From IMG/VR virus record IMGVR_UViG_3300019768_000006, positions 1 to 50,345 of that record: a stretch of 50,345 nucleotides of DNA. One strand, written 5' to 3'. The DNA is from a virus. Below the pieces are notes generated by a model, which saw only the letters and a list, made by a program, of their open reading frames with translations, made no database searches and was not told the origin of the DNA. Of the stretch, positions 22,413-31,900 are shown in pieces (the first letter of the stretch is position 1; each line of letters starts with the position of its first letter). The position numbers and the translations under genes are program-made.

Positions 22413-22913
22413 ATGAATATTGTAAAAATGTACACAGAAGAAAATATGTCACTTAGAGCTATCTCAAAAGAGCTCAGGATTAGTAGAGAAAAGGTTAGAA
22501 AAGTTTTAGAAGAAGCTGGTATTGAGATTGTTAAAAAACCTCGATCAGACCTTGATATTTCTGGTGAAACACAAATTAAAAAGAAATATTATATTTATCA
22601 GCAAAATGCTAAACGTAGAGGCTATGAGTTTACATTAACCTATGAAGAGTTTAAAGAAAAACTTTTAGGTAATTGTAAATACTGTGGTTGTGAACCAGAT
22701 ACTCCATTTACCAATTCTCCAAATAGAGAATTTGCACACTATATAATGGTAAATACCTTGGATAGAATAGATAGTGACGAAGGATATACAAACGAAAATA
22801 CTGTGAGTTGTTGTAAGATGTGCAACTCAATGAAATCAGATTTTAGGCTTAAAGATTGGTTTAAAAAAATGAAAATGATTTTAGATTACAATAAAAATAA
22901 TGAGGTGAAATAA
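22413..22913 (+). CDS. HNH homing endonuclease with N-terminal HTH
   Basis: 166 residues, AGGTG upstream. Residues 1-45 are a helix-turn-helix (MSLRAISKELRISREKVRKV). The HNH part has the zinc pairs CKYCGC and CCKMCNSMKSDF (about residues 88 and 137) and the His/Asn segment EFAHYIMVNTLDRIDSDEGY; NTLDRID is typical of phage HNH nucleases. Free-standing behind the capsid gene, with its own promoter and a terminator isolating it: the usual signs of a mobile homing gene. Confidence 0.85.
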   Translation: MNIVKMYTEENMSLRAISKELRISREKVRKVLEEAGIEIVKKPRSDLDISGETQIKKKYYIYQQNAKRRGYEFTLTYEEFKEKLLGNCKYCGCEPDTPFTNSPNREFAHYIMVNTLDRIDSDEGYTNENTVSCCKMCNSMKSDFRLKDWFKKMKMILDYNKNNEVK

Positions 22914-23468
22914 ATGGATAAATGTGTTCTTTGCGGAAGACCAGCAGAGTACTTTGTAAAAGAAGCTATAACTGGCTCAATGCAAACAGAAACAATAACA
23001 GTTACTGGTGCACCTACTGCTGATGGTAATATTACTATTACAATTACCTCTGCAAACCTTACTGGTTCTCCATTGGATACAGTAGTTGCTATATTAGATG
23101 CTGATACTGTTGATGATGTTGCCACTAAAGTTGTTGCTGCATTAAATGCTGTTGAAGCTATCACAGATATATTTAAGGTTAATTCAGCTTCTGCTGTTAT
23201 TACTTTAACTGCTAAGACTACTGAGACCGCAGATGCTACTTTAGCTTTTGCTTTTGATGATACAGATACAACTGGTGCAACTTTTGGTGCTTCTACTAAT
23301 GGTTCTAATATTGGTAGTGCTTTATTAGGTACTGAGAATGGATATTGCAGAATGCACTTAGTTACAATAGTAGATGATAATACTAAAGAATTTAATGTTA
23401 AAAAAGCTGGTTTTACTAGAGACCCAGACATCTTTAGCCATAGCGGTGGTTATAAAGCTAAGTCATAG
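22914..23468 (+). CDS. Structural protein with Ala/Thr-rich beta domain
   Basis: 184 residues. Opens CVLCGRPAEYF (a CxxC), then about 110 residues of a Thr/Ala/Val-rich Ig-like domain (TETITVTGAPTADGNITITI, TVVAILDADTVDDVATKVVA, AVITLTAKTTETADATLAFA) of the kind often found in tail and head proteins. C-terminus KAGFTRDPDIFSHSGGYK. Separated from the capsid gene by the inserted HNH gene. Head-decoration or head-tail role is inferred. Confidence 0.65.
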   Translation: MDKCVLCGRPAEYFVKEAITGSMQTETITVTGAPTADGNITITITSANLTGSPLDTVVAILDADTVDDVATKVVAALNAVEAITDIFKVNSASAVITLTAKTTETADATLAFAFDDTDTTGATFGASTNGSNIGSALLGTENGYCRMHLVTIVDDNTKEFNVKKAGFTRDPDIFSHSGGYKAKS

Positions 23469-23480
23469 GAGGATAGTTAA

Positions 23481-23639
23481 ATGAAAAGATTAAGTAAAGC
23501 TGCTGTTGAGAAATTGCTAGATAATGCAATTACTGATGCACAAATATTGGAAATCACTAAGGTATTATTATTATATGAAATTTTATCGGAGGTGAAAAAG
23601 ATTGACAAGACTAGACATAATAGTAATGGCGGGGATTAG
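23481..23639 (+). CDS. Small protein (52 aa) overlapping connector gene
   Basis: ATG 23481 with AGGAGGATAGTTAA. Helical: LSKAAVEKLLDNAITDAQIL, EITKVLLLYEILSEVKKI. It overlaps the next gene by 38 bases in another frame. Unrecognised, but the strong binding site and even spacing argue that it is real. Confidence 0.6.
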   Translation: MKRLSKAAVEKLLDNAITDAQILEITKVLLLYEILSEVKKIDKTRHNSNGGD

Positions 23640-24105
23640 ACTTAGAGACCCAGCACATACTCAATATACAATTCAACTGCTTAATATTGCTATTAATCAA
23701 GGTATTGATAGAATCAAGCAAGAAATACCAATATTAAGAACTATGAATTATTTAGACTCTGATAGTGATATTCCTGAGTTGTTACCAGATTATTATCATG
23801 AGATGCTTAGTATATATGCACAATTCAGAGCCCTTGAAATGGACGAAAGGTTGTATGAATCTAGAATAGCAAACAATGAATTTGAAGTTAAGCTTTCTAC
23901 ATTGAAAGGAGAAATAGCTTCTGGTCAAATCATTATTAAAGATACTGAAGGTAATGAAATTACAGAAACTGTTATAAATGAGCAAATCAAGGATACTTAT
24001 TATCAAGGTATACCTTATGACACCACAAAAGATGGTAGATATAATTATACAGATGAAAGGGATGAATTTGATTCTACAGATGATGGCTGTGGAGTTACTG
24101 GTTAG
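23602..24105 (+). CDS. Head-tail connector/adaptor protein
   Basis: 167 residues starting at TTG 23602, eight bases after GGAGGTG. The helical opening LDIIVMAGIRLRDPAHTQYT with LLNIAINQGIDRIKQEIP and DYYHEMLSIYAQFRALEMDE matches the size and helix pattern of phage adaptor proteins that dock under the portal. The acidic C-terminus is disordered. Assignment is from pattern and position. Confidence 0.65.
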   Translation: MTRLDIIVMAGIRLRDPAHTQYTIQLLNIAINQGIDRIKQEIPILRTMNYLDSDSDIPELLPDYYHEMLSIYAQFRALEMDERLYESRIANNEFEVKLSTLKGEIASGQIIIKDTEGNEITETVINEQIKDTYYQGIPYDTTKDGRYNYTDERDEFDSTDDGCGVTG

Positions 24106-24115
24106 GAGGTGACAT

Positions 24116-25756
24116 ATGATACATTTACAAAGAAATACTCCACCAATAGACGAACATGTTCCTTTCACGTATAGTGACTTTTCTGGTGGATTAAATAATA
24201 AAACTGAATTAAAATTAAATCAAGCCAGAGACCTGTTAAATATGTCATTCTTGAGTGACTTACGAGTTGGTAAGAGAACTGGTGTATATAAGGATGAAGA
24301 CTTTATTGCTACATTTCATGATATAACATTTATTGATAGATATTATAGACAAGGTACAAGACAATGGAATACTGTATATGCAGATAAAGATAGATTTTGT
24401 GTTGATATAAAAATTTATAACATACCTAATGTAACTATGGGAGTAGGATATAAAGACCAATATTTCTTTGTTAATGGTGAAGCTATATGGGTTATGGATG
24501 GGCTTTTGACTGTTAGAAAAATGGTTAATCCACCAGCTGGATTTACACCAGCCCCATCTCCAGCTACTATTGGTATTTGGGTAAATGATGATAGCGTTAA
24601 TCCAAAAGAAAGATGGTATGAACCTTGTCAATTAGAGCTAGACTCCACTGAACTTGGTACAAATCTAATTCCAGATGGACCAACCATAATAGCCCTCAAA
24701 GAAGGTCGTCTATATGTAAGTGGAGTTGATTCTGATCCAAATAATGTATACATCTCAGATTTAGATAATGGGTTTTATTGGCCTGTTGCATTGCCATTAC
24801 AAGCACCTCCAAATGGTGAAAAAGTAACTTGTTTATATGAGTTTATGAACACAATGGTAATAGGTAGGGAAAATAGTATATATGCTATTTATGGTAATAC
24901 TAATATTCCTGATTCTGGAGATGATTTATTTAGAGTTAAGAGTATACAAACTCATGCTGGAATCATAAATAGTAAATGTGTCGCCAGGATGCATAACTAT
25001 ATGGTCTTTGTAGGTTCTGATGGTATTGTATATTATATGATTACTCCATTGACTGATGTGAGGTATTTTACAACAAAAGTTCTCAGCAAGGATGTTGATT
25101 TATTTAAAGAACCATTGGGGTTCACTTATGAACAAATAGAAGAATGTTTTGCTACATTCTCAAATAACGAATATTTATTAAGCATAAATGATAAAACACT
25201 AATTTATAATTATGTTGAGCAAGCGTGGACAGTTTATGATGTTAATGTAGCATCAATGCTAAGTTATAATGATGAGTTAAAATTTACACTAAAAGGTGCT
25301 ACTGGTTTTTATAAATTCAGAGAGCATGGTCATGTAGATGCTTATAGAGATGTTATAAAAATTAATTTTACCAATGACATTGAAAACAATGCAATAAACT
25401 CTTATTGGACTTCTCTTAGAGATGACTTTGGTAATGCAACTTACTTCAAGCACTTTAGAGAAATATTCCTTGTTGTTAGTACATTCAAAAATTATATTAG
25501 TAATGTTGATGTTAATTTTGAAATAGATTATATAGATGTTGGTAATCTTATAACTATAGCCGATAAAATTGCAGTTTGGGGAAGGGCTGTATTTGGTGAT
25601 AGACTATTAGATAAGGATATATCAGTTTCCCTTCCAACTCAAATAGGACGCAGAGGTCGATTTTTATCATTTACTGTTTCAAATAATAGTATCGACCAGC
25701 CACTTGTTTTACATGAGATGAGTGGAGATTATATACTTAGAGGGAGGCGAAAATAA
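24116..25756 (+). CDS. Tail nozzle/stabilisation-type protein
   Basis: 546 residues; GAGGTG at 24106. Opening DEHVPFTYSDFSGGLNNKTE with LNQARDLLNMSFLSDLRVGK is the pattern of podoviral tail-tube-B or P22 gp10-like proteins. Many beta strands follow, with ALKEGRLYVSGVDSDPNNVY and FMNTMVIGRENSIYAIYG, suggesting a beta-propeller body. Overlaps the next gene by one base (TAATG). Confidence 0.7.
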   Translation: MIHLQRNTPPIDEHVPFTYSDFSGGLNNKTELKLNQARDLLNMSFLSDLRVGKRTGVYKDEDFIATFHDITFIDRYYRQGTRQWNTVYADKDRFCVDIKIYNIPNVTMGVGYKDQYFFVNGEAIWVMDGLLTVRKMVNPPAGFTPAPSPATIGIWVNDDSVNPKERWYEPCQLELDSTELGTNLIPDGPTIIALKEGRLYVSGVDSDPNNVYISDLDNGFYWPVALPLQAPPNGEKVTCLYEFMNTMVIGRENSIYAIYGNTNIPDSGDDLFRVKSIQTHAGIINSKCVARMHNYMVFVGSDGIVYYMITPLTDVRYFTTKVLSKDVDLFKEPLGFTYEQIEECFATFSNNEYLLSINDKTLIYNYVEQAWTVYDVNVASMLSYNDELKFTLKGATGFYKFREHGHVDAYRDVIKINFTNDIENNAINSYWTSLRDDFGNATYFKHFREIFLVVSTFKNYISNVDVNFEIDYIDVGNLITIADKIAVWGRAVFGDRLLDKDISVSLPTQIGRRGRFLSFTVSNNSIDQPLVLHEMSGDYILRGRRK

Positions 25757-26814
25757 TGCCAAGTACAAATATTACAAATTTAACTCACCCATATCCAAAC
25801 TTCCAACAAGGAGCTATTATGAGTGAATCTGAATTTAATTCAAACAACCAAGCAACTCGTGATAAGGTTAATGAGATTATATCTGTATTTAATCCTTATC
25901 CAGATGTTTCTAATATTGTCACTAAAGATGGCAATAATGTGTTTACTGGTACTAATTCATTTTCTAATGATATTACATTCAGTGGTACAATAGTAATTCC
26001 GACGCCAGTATTAGATTACCAGGCGGCAACAAAGAAATATGTAGACGATGCTATATTAAATGTAAATATAAATAGTGTTACACTTACTGGCGACCAATCT
26101 GTAGATGGCGTTAAAACATTTACAGAACGACCTATAGTACCAACTCCAAATGCTGACTATGAAGTTGCAAACAAAAGATATGTTGATATAAATAGTGGTT
26201 ATTCACAAGTTGAAGGTGATAGATTAACTAGTCAAGCTTTACAACCTGTTGCTGCTTTTAGATCTGGAAATGATTATGAAGTCAATATAGGTATTATAGG
26301 AGGTTTTGTCACAGGGGTTCAAGATGGTTTTTTTGTTATATTAGGTGATGGTCACGAAGCTCCAACATCAATTGGTCTTTCTATTGATGGACAACCTTTG
26401 ACATATTATGATAATGGAGAAAAGGTTTGTATATTAGAAGAAGATTGTTATAATTTAATTCACAAAAATGGTACAACCTATAAACTAATTAGACCAAAAA
26501 AAGTCGATAATATACTTACTTATACTGGAAGTTTATACCTACAACTTTCTAATTTTGTTGGTAAATATATAAGAATGAATAACACCTCAAATGAAACAGT
26601 ATCAATATTTGCAGATAGCACTGTTAATCTTCCAATTGGTTCTGAGATAGAAATAATGAACATTGGAACATTTGATATAACCATTGTAGGGCTTACTGGT
26701 GTTACATTAAATTCTAAAAACGGTTATACAAAAATAGATGGACAATATGGTAAAGTAACCCTCAAAAAGGTTGCTGCAAACACATGGGACCTCTTCGGAG
26801 ACCTTAAAGCTTAG
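25756..26814 (+). CDS. Tail fibre protein
   Basis: 352 residues. The segments LDYQAATKKYVDDAI (about 85-105) and NADYEVANKRYVD (about 130-145) with VTLTGDQSVDGVKTF are repeats typical of fibre shafts. The C-terminal half is a beta domain (GDGHEAPTSIGLSIDGQPLT, NLPIGSEIEIMNIGTFDITI). N-terminal NFQQGAIMSESEFNSNNQAT is a likely attachment region. Probably a trimer. Confidence 0.7.
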   Translation: MPSTNITNLTHPYPNFQQGAIMSESEFNSNNQATRDKVNEIISVFNPYPDVSNIVTKDGNNVFTGTNSFSNDITFSGTIVIPTPVLDYQAATKKYVDDAILNVNINSVTLTGDQSVDGVKTFTERPIVPTPNADYEVANKRYVDINSGYSQVEGDRLTSQALQPVAAFRSGNDYEVNIGIIGGFVTGVQDGFFVILGDGHEAPTSIGLSIDGQPLTYYDNGEKVCILEEDCYNLIHKNGTTYKLIRPKKVDNILTYTGSLYLQLSNFVGKYIRMNNTSNETVSIFADSTVNLPIGSEIEIMNIGTFDITIVGLTGVTLNSKNGYTKIDGQYGKVTLKKVAANTWDLFGDLKA

Positions 26815-26826
26815 TGAGGTGGCATA

Positions 26827-27258
26827 ATGAAAATTAATGTTGTTGGAGATGTAATGCTCCGAAAAAACTTTAATTTATTAGAGTTTATTAATAAACTTGA
26901 TGGCAATGCTGTTATGTTGCCTAATCCAAAGTTATTAGATGGATTACAGTTTACTAGGGAGATACTTGGCCCTATGATGATTACTAGTGGATATAGAACA
27001 TATAAATTTAACAAGGCCTGTGGTGGTAGTTCTAATAGCTATCATCTCAAAGGGCTTGCGGCAGACTTTAAAGCAGACTTTACAAATTTCCCAAAGATGG
27101 CCTTAGTCGGAATCTTTAAAAGAGCTGGATTTACAAATGTTAAATTCTATTATAAAAAAAATAGTAAAGGTATTTATTATCTTCAAAGATGTCATGTAGA
27201 TGTAGGCCCTACATGGAATGGGAAGGATTTTTGTGTACTAGCCAATAAGTACGAATAG
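26827..27258 (+). CDS. Peptidase M15-type peptidoglycan hydrolase
   Basis: 143 residues, GAGGTGG upstream. SGYRTYKFNKACGG and SNSYHLKGLAADFKAD contain the zinc ligands His and Asp of the M15 family (SxHxxGxAxD), and the C-terminal CHVDVGP gives the last His. These enzymes cut D-Ala- or Ala-D-Glu peptide bonds in cell-wall stems. No signal peptide or cell-wall-binding domain, so it may act either as a holin-dependent endolysin or as a virion lysin; its place among tail genes fits both. Confidence 0.85.
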   Translation: MKINVVGDVMLRKNFNLLEFINKLDGNAVMLPNPKLLDGLQFTREILGPMMITSGYRTYKFNKACGGSSNSYHLKGLAADFKADFTNFPKMALVGIFKRAGFTNVKFYYKKNSKGIYYLQRCHVDVGPTWNGKDFCVLANKYE

Positions 27259-27269
27259 AGGTGAATTAG

Positions 27270-28892
27270 ATGGCTACAAATTATGATGCTTTAAAATTAC
27301 AAGCTGAAAAGGCTGATCCCGAAACTATAAAAAAAGTTATGGAAACAAATTTTAAAGGCGATTCTCAGGCTCAATCTCTATTACAAAGTGTTATTGATGC
27401 TAAACTCAACACAAAGCCAGTAACACAATCTGATGGCAGAACTCCTATGACCTCAAGTGGTGGTCAATCAGTTTCTGAAGATGTTCAGCCAATAACTGAT
27501 GTTTTGAGTAATGATAAGTCTATTAAAAAAACAAGTTCATCTGGCTCTGGTCCTTCCGATACTACAGGAATGGCTACCGAACCAGAATCAAATTATGATT
27601 TTAAAAATGAATTATTATCTGCAATTGACGCATATATATCAAAACTTACAGATGCAAATAGGTTGGCTGAGGGTAGGGCAATATCAAATATAGAAGCTGA
27701 GCGAGATGTTGCATTATCTGGTGAAGATGCAGCTAAAAGAGAAGCTGAACAATTATTCCTAAATACAGTTGAATCTATAAATGAAGGTGAGTTTGATGCA
27801 CAGCAATTAGCTAAAGTTAGTTCTCAGCGTAGAGGTATCGCTAGTTCTCAACAAGCCGAAGCATTAGCCCAAGGTATTTCTCGTGAGGGTATGGGACTAA
27901 GGTTTAAGAATGAGCAAGATAGAACAGTTAGGCTTTCTAATATTCAAGATAGAATTAATGCAATTAAAAATGCAGCCCAACAACAAATTACTTCTGCTGG
28001 AATTGCTAGACAACAAGCTGATGTTGAAGCTACCGCTAGAGGGCAAGAGTTATTATTAAATAGACAATTTGCAATTGAAGATAGAGAAGACTTGCAAGAC
28101 TTCCAAAGACAACTTCAAGAAAGTGCCCAAAGGTATGGTACTTCTGAAAGAGAAGCTGGGCAAGAGTTCCAAGTTGATCAACAAACAAGGGAGTTTGAAC
28201 AAAGACTTAAAGAAATAGATGTTAATTTTATAAATGTTTTAGAGAAAACAGATGTTGATTTTAGAAATGCATTTGCTTTAGCAGCACAACAAAATCAGTG
28301 GGCTGTTGATAGAGATTTAGTTAATAATGCTGCTGCATTAGAAAGATTAAATATAAGTAATAGTCATGCAATGGAAATACTTGGACTACAACAAGCATAT
28401 GGATTTAAGATGCAAAATTTAAATTATTTACAACAATTATCTGTTGCTAATATGGACTTTGAAAGAACAAAACAATTAGCACAATTAGATGAAGGAAGAC
28501 AAAAGCGTATAATGGATTATGCATCAAAAAAAGATAAGGATATGCTTGAGTTCCAAATCGGTTTAAATTATGAAGCTAACTTTATAGAAGAGTTTGGTCA
28601 ATTTGAAACTAAAGAATCAATTATACAAGATGTTATGGAAGGTGTCGATGCAGAGTCTAAAGCAAGAGCTAAGGAAATGTGGGGTATGCTTGGTTCAGCA
28701 TTTGGCTGGGGTGAATATAACGAAGAGACTTTTAATGAATTGACTGATGAGCGTGCTCAAGAATTATTAAATAAAAGAAAAGACGAAGTAGATATATTGC
28801 TTGATGGTATGGGTTATAATAATGATGTAACTAAACAACGTCAAGCTTATGAAAAACTTAAAGGAGTATTTGATTATTTTACTGGTAATTAA
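27270..28892 (+). CDS. Internal virion/ejection-type protein, long coiled coil
   Basis: 540 residues. A disordered N-terminus (about 1-110) is followed by a long helical part rich in Gln, Glu, Arg and Ala (SNIEAERDVALSGEDAAKRE, SQRRGIASSQQAEALAQGIS, DREDLQDFQRQLQESAQRYG). Size, composition and place before the giant virion protein resemble podoviral internal core proteins that are ejected with DNA. No catalytic motif seen. Confidence 0.65.
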   Translation: MATNYDALKLQAEKADPETIKKVMETNFKGDSQAQSLLQSVIDAKLNTKPVTQSDGRTPMTSSGGQSVSEDVQPITDVLSNDKSIKKTSSSGSGPSDTTGMATEPESNYDFKNELLSAIDAYISKLTDANRLAEGRAISNIEAERDVALSGEDAAKREAEQLFLNTVESINEGEFDAQQLAKVSSQRRGIASSQQAEALAQGISREGMGLRFKNEQDRTVRLSNIQDRINAIKNAAQQQITSAGIARQQADVEATARGQELLLNRQFAIEDREDLQDFQRQLQESAQRYGTSEREAGQEFQVDQQTREFEQRLKEIDVNFINVLEKTDVDFRNAFALAAQQNQWAVDRDLVNNAAALERLNISNSHAMEILGLQQAYGFKMQNLNYLQQLSVANMDFERTKQLAQLDEGRQKRIMDYASKKDKDMLEFQIGLNYEANFIEEFGQFETKESIIQDVMEGVDAESKARAKEMWGMLGSAFGWGEYNEETFNELTDERAQELLNKRKDEVDILLDGMGYNNDVTKQRQAYEKLKGVFDYFTGN

Positions 28893-28906
28893 TCGGAGGA
28901 AATATA

Positions 28907-31900
28907 ATGGCTTATGGAATAGATATTTTTAATCAAAGTGCATATGAGAAGAAGCGTGAAAGTGTTAAAGCTGAGCCCTCTCCTGGGTTCGGCTCTATTC
29001 CTAATTATAAACAGGAATTTGAAGCTAATTATTCTCAACCAAATTATAGTGAAAATTTTAATAAGACACAATCTTATTATGATAATTGGATGAGCCAGCA
29101 CGGAGATTATAAGCGTTCAACTCTTGATAGAATTTTTGATGTACTTCAAGTTGGACAATATGCTTCTGTTGGTGCTATTAGAGAAAGACAAAGAGCTGGA
29201 ACAAGTCTTACTCCAATTTCTTTTAATCCTTTAGATATTGGTAAAGGTGGTATTGCATCTATGACTGGCCTTATTAAGGGTTTGCGAGCTGCTAATCCAT
29301 TTGGTAAAGGCTATGAAGAAGGTGAAGCTACAACTACAAGTGTTTTATCTGAATGGGGATGGAATCCAGAATCCAAAGTTGGCAAAGTTGCTAGAGGTGT
29401 TATTGGATTTGCTGGAGACGTTGCACTTGATCCATTGACTTATGTTACTGGTGGTACTGGAGCAGTTATCAAAGGTACTGGTAAAGGTGCTAAGATTGGT
29501 GCGAAGGTATCAAAAGAATTAGTTAAAAAGTTTGGTCAAGAAGTTGCCGAAGAGATTACTCAGAAGGCTGCTCAAAATATTGGTAAAGGTTTATCTAGAG
29601 AAGCAGCTCAAAAGATATTATTTGAAGCTGGTGAATCTGTTACTACTAAAAATGTAGATGATTTTATCAAACGTATAAATAAGTTTGCTGGTATTCAAAA
29701 GAATACTGGACAAGACCTTATGATTGGTATTGGTAAAAATAAGAAATTACTAGTTGATGAAAAAACATTAAGAATGATTGGCGATAAGACTATTGCACCA
29801 TATGCAAATTCTATTCCTAATCTTATTAAGAATACTGGTATATTTAAAAAGTTAGATACTAAGAATGCTTTAAAGACTTTAGCAAGATATGATATAGACC
29901 AAGTTGCAAATACACTATTAGCCAACGATTTAAGAAATCGACATTCTGTTAAGCTTGCAAAAAATATTGTTTCAGCTAAAAGAAAAATGGCAAAGATTGC
30001 TGATGGTCTATCTCCAGATAATAAATTAAGAGTTTTAGAAATTCTTGATGACCAAGAGTTATGGGGTAAGAAGTTAGTTACAACTGGTTTAGTTGATAAT
30101 GAGAATGGTCGTAAGCTTATTCAGAGATATGCTGATGAGTTGAGTGAGCTTGATAAAATTATTAATGATTATGATACAATGATAGCCAATAGAAAAGTTC
30201 TTGAAAAAGATGCTGATAACCTTACTCGTGTTATTTCTAAGCTAGAAGGTGCTAAAGTAACTAATGAATTAAATAAGTTCAAGGAACTTAGAGCTACATT
30301 TGTAGCTAATCAAACTAATATAAAACAAGCTTTATTTGATATTAATAATGAACCAGTTAATCAAATAGTTGGTAAACATATTATTGATTATAGAAATAAA
30401 ATTAAGACAAGTAGAATTATTGAAGAAACTGGTAAATCTAAATTTGTTGAGTTGCCATATGGTTTTAGAAAAGCTGGTGATTTTATTCGTGGTGCTGATA
30501 ATACTACTTATTCCTTAGATGATTTCTTAGATAGTCGTATGAATGATTTCTCTAAGATTAATAATAAGCGTGGATATGCTACTAGCTCAAAGTCAGTTAA
30601 TAAGTTTTTAGGCAATAAGCATTCTATAGATATGACTAGAGAAAAGTTATTGGATGTTATTGAAAAAACACCTATGCTTAAAACTGATTTCGAAATGATG
30701 CCTTTAGCTAATAAGGTATCTTTAGAAGATATGAATAAAGCTTTAGATATTTATGCTAATGGTACTGCTGATGAGTTCTTTGATTTTTCTAAAACATTAC
30801 GTGAAGGTTATAATGAATCTAGAGCAATTGCTGAATTAGAATTTGATGAAGCCGTAAAGGGTTTCCAAGATTTAACTGGTAAAGAGTTAGCTGATGCAAC
30901 TCGTAAAGCTCAAGCAGATAAGTTTAGAAGAATCGATGAGTTAATGTTAAATGAAGATGAAAGACTTCCATTGTATATTAAGAATATAGATAAGTCTGAT
31001 GCATTAGCTAGAAGTAGAAAACAGAAGTTTGCTAAAGGTTCTAATTATGCTGATTTAAAAACCAGAAGAGTAGACCTAGAAGGTAGACTTGCTAGTGGTG
31101 CTATTACAGATGATGAATTGTTAGAACTTCAAGAACTTGCTAAAGAACTTGGTACTAGAAATAAAAGACTCTATGACCAAGGTATTGTTAATAAAGCTAA
31201 GTTGGATGCTAATGAATTATATTCTACTTTGACTGATAGTGAGATAGATAATATTCTTAGAACTGATTATTATGGTGATTTTAAACAGGCTCAATTTGAT
31301 GAGGCATTTGACCCTTGGGAAGATATAGATTTAGATTCTACAAAAGCTACTGAGACTGAGTTATTCTCTGATTCATTTATAGATGGTTCTGATTTAAAGA
31401 AAGTCTATGGAGATGCTTCTACTCCCGATTGGATTCGTAGAGATAATGTTTTAACTGATGCAGATATAGATGCTTTACTTGCAACTAATGATGATGTCGA
31501 TAAACTTATAGACCAATTTAATTTAGGAAGTGGTAAAGGATTTGATATTAAAGTTAGTCCAGAAACAGAGCGTATGGCAAGATTGTTTGACCAGATGATA
31601 GATAATACTTCTAAGTTTGATATAGATATGGAAAACATTTCTGATTCAGCTCAAATATTACAAAGTAAAAAATTTAATAGAGCTAAGAAAATTGCCGAAG
31701 AAGTTTCTAAGGTTAATAAAAATGCTGGTAAAGAATTTAAAGCAAATTTTGTCAAGAATGACTTGTTGTCTGATTTATTCAAACAAACCCCAGAAGAGAA
31801 TATTGCGTCTATTAAAAATACTAAAGTTAGAAATGCTAAGCAACGTAAATATGCTGAATCTATTTTAGATGCACAAAAACTTAAAGCAAAATCTTATGAT

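Noticed and set aside
22886-23431. 181-codon minus frame opposite the Thr/Ala-rich structural protein
   Set aside because: A shadow frame created by the biased ACT/GCT/GTT codons of the plus-strand gene.
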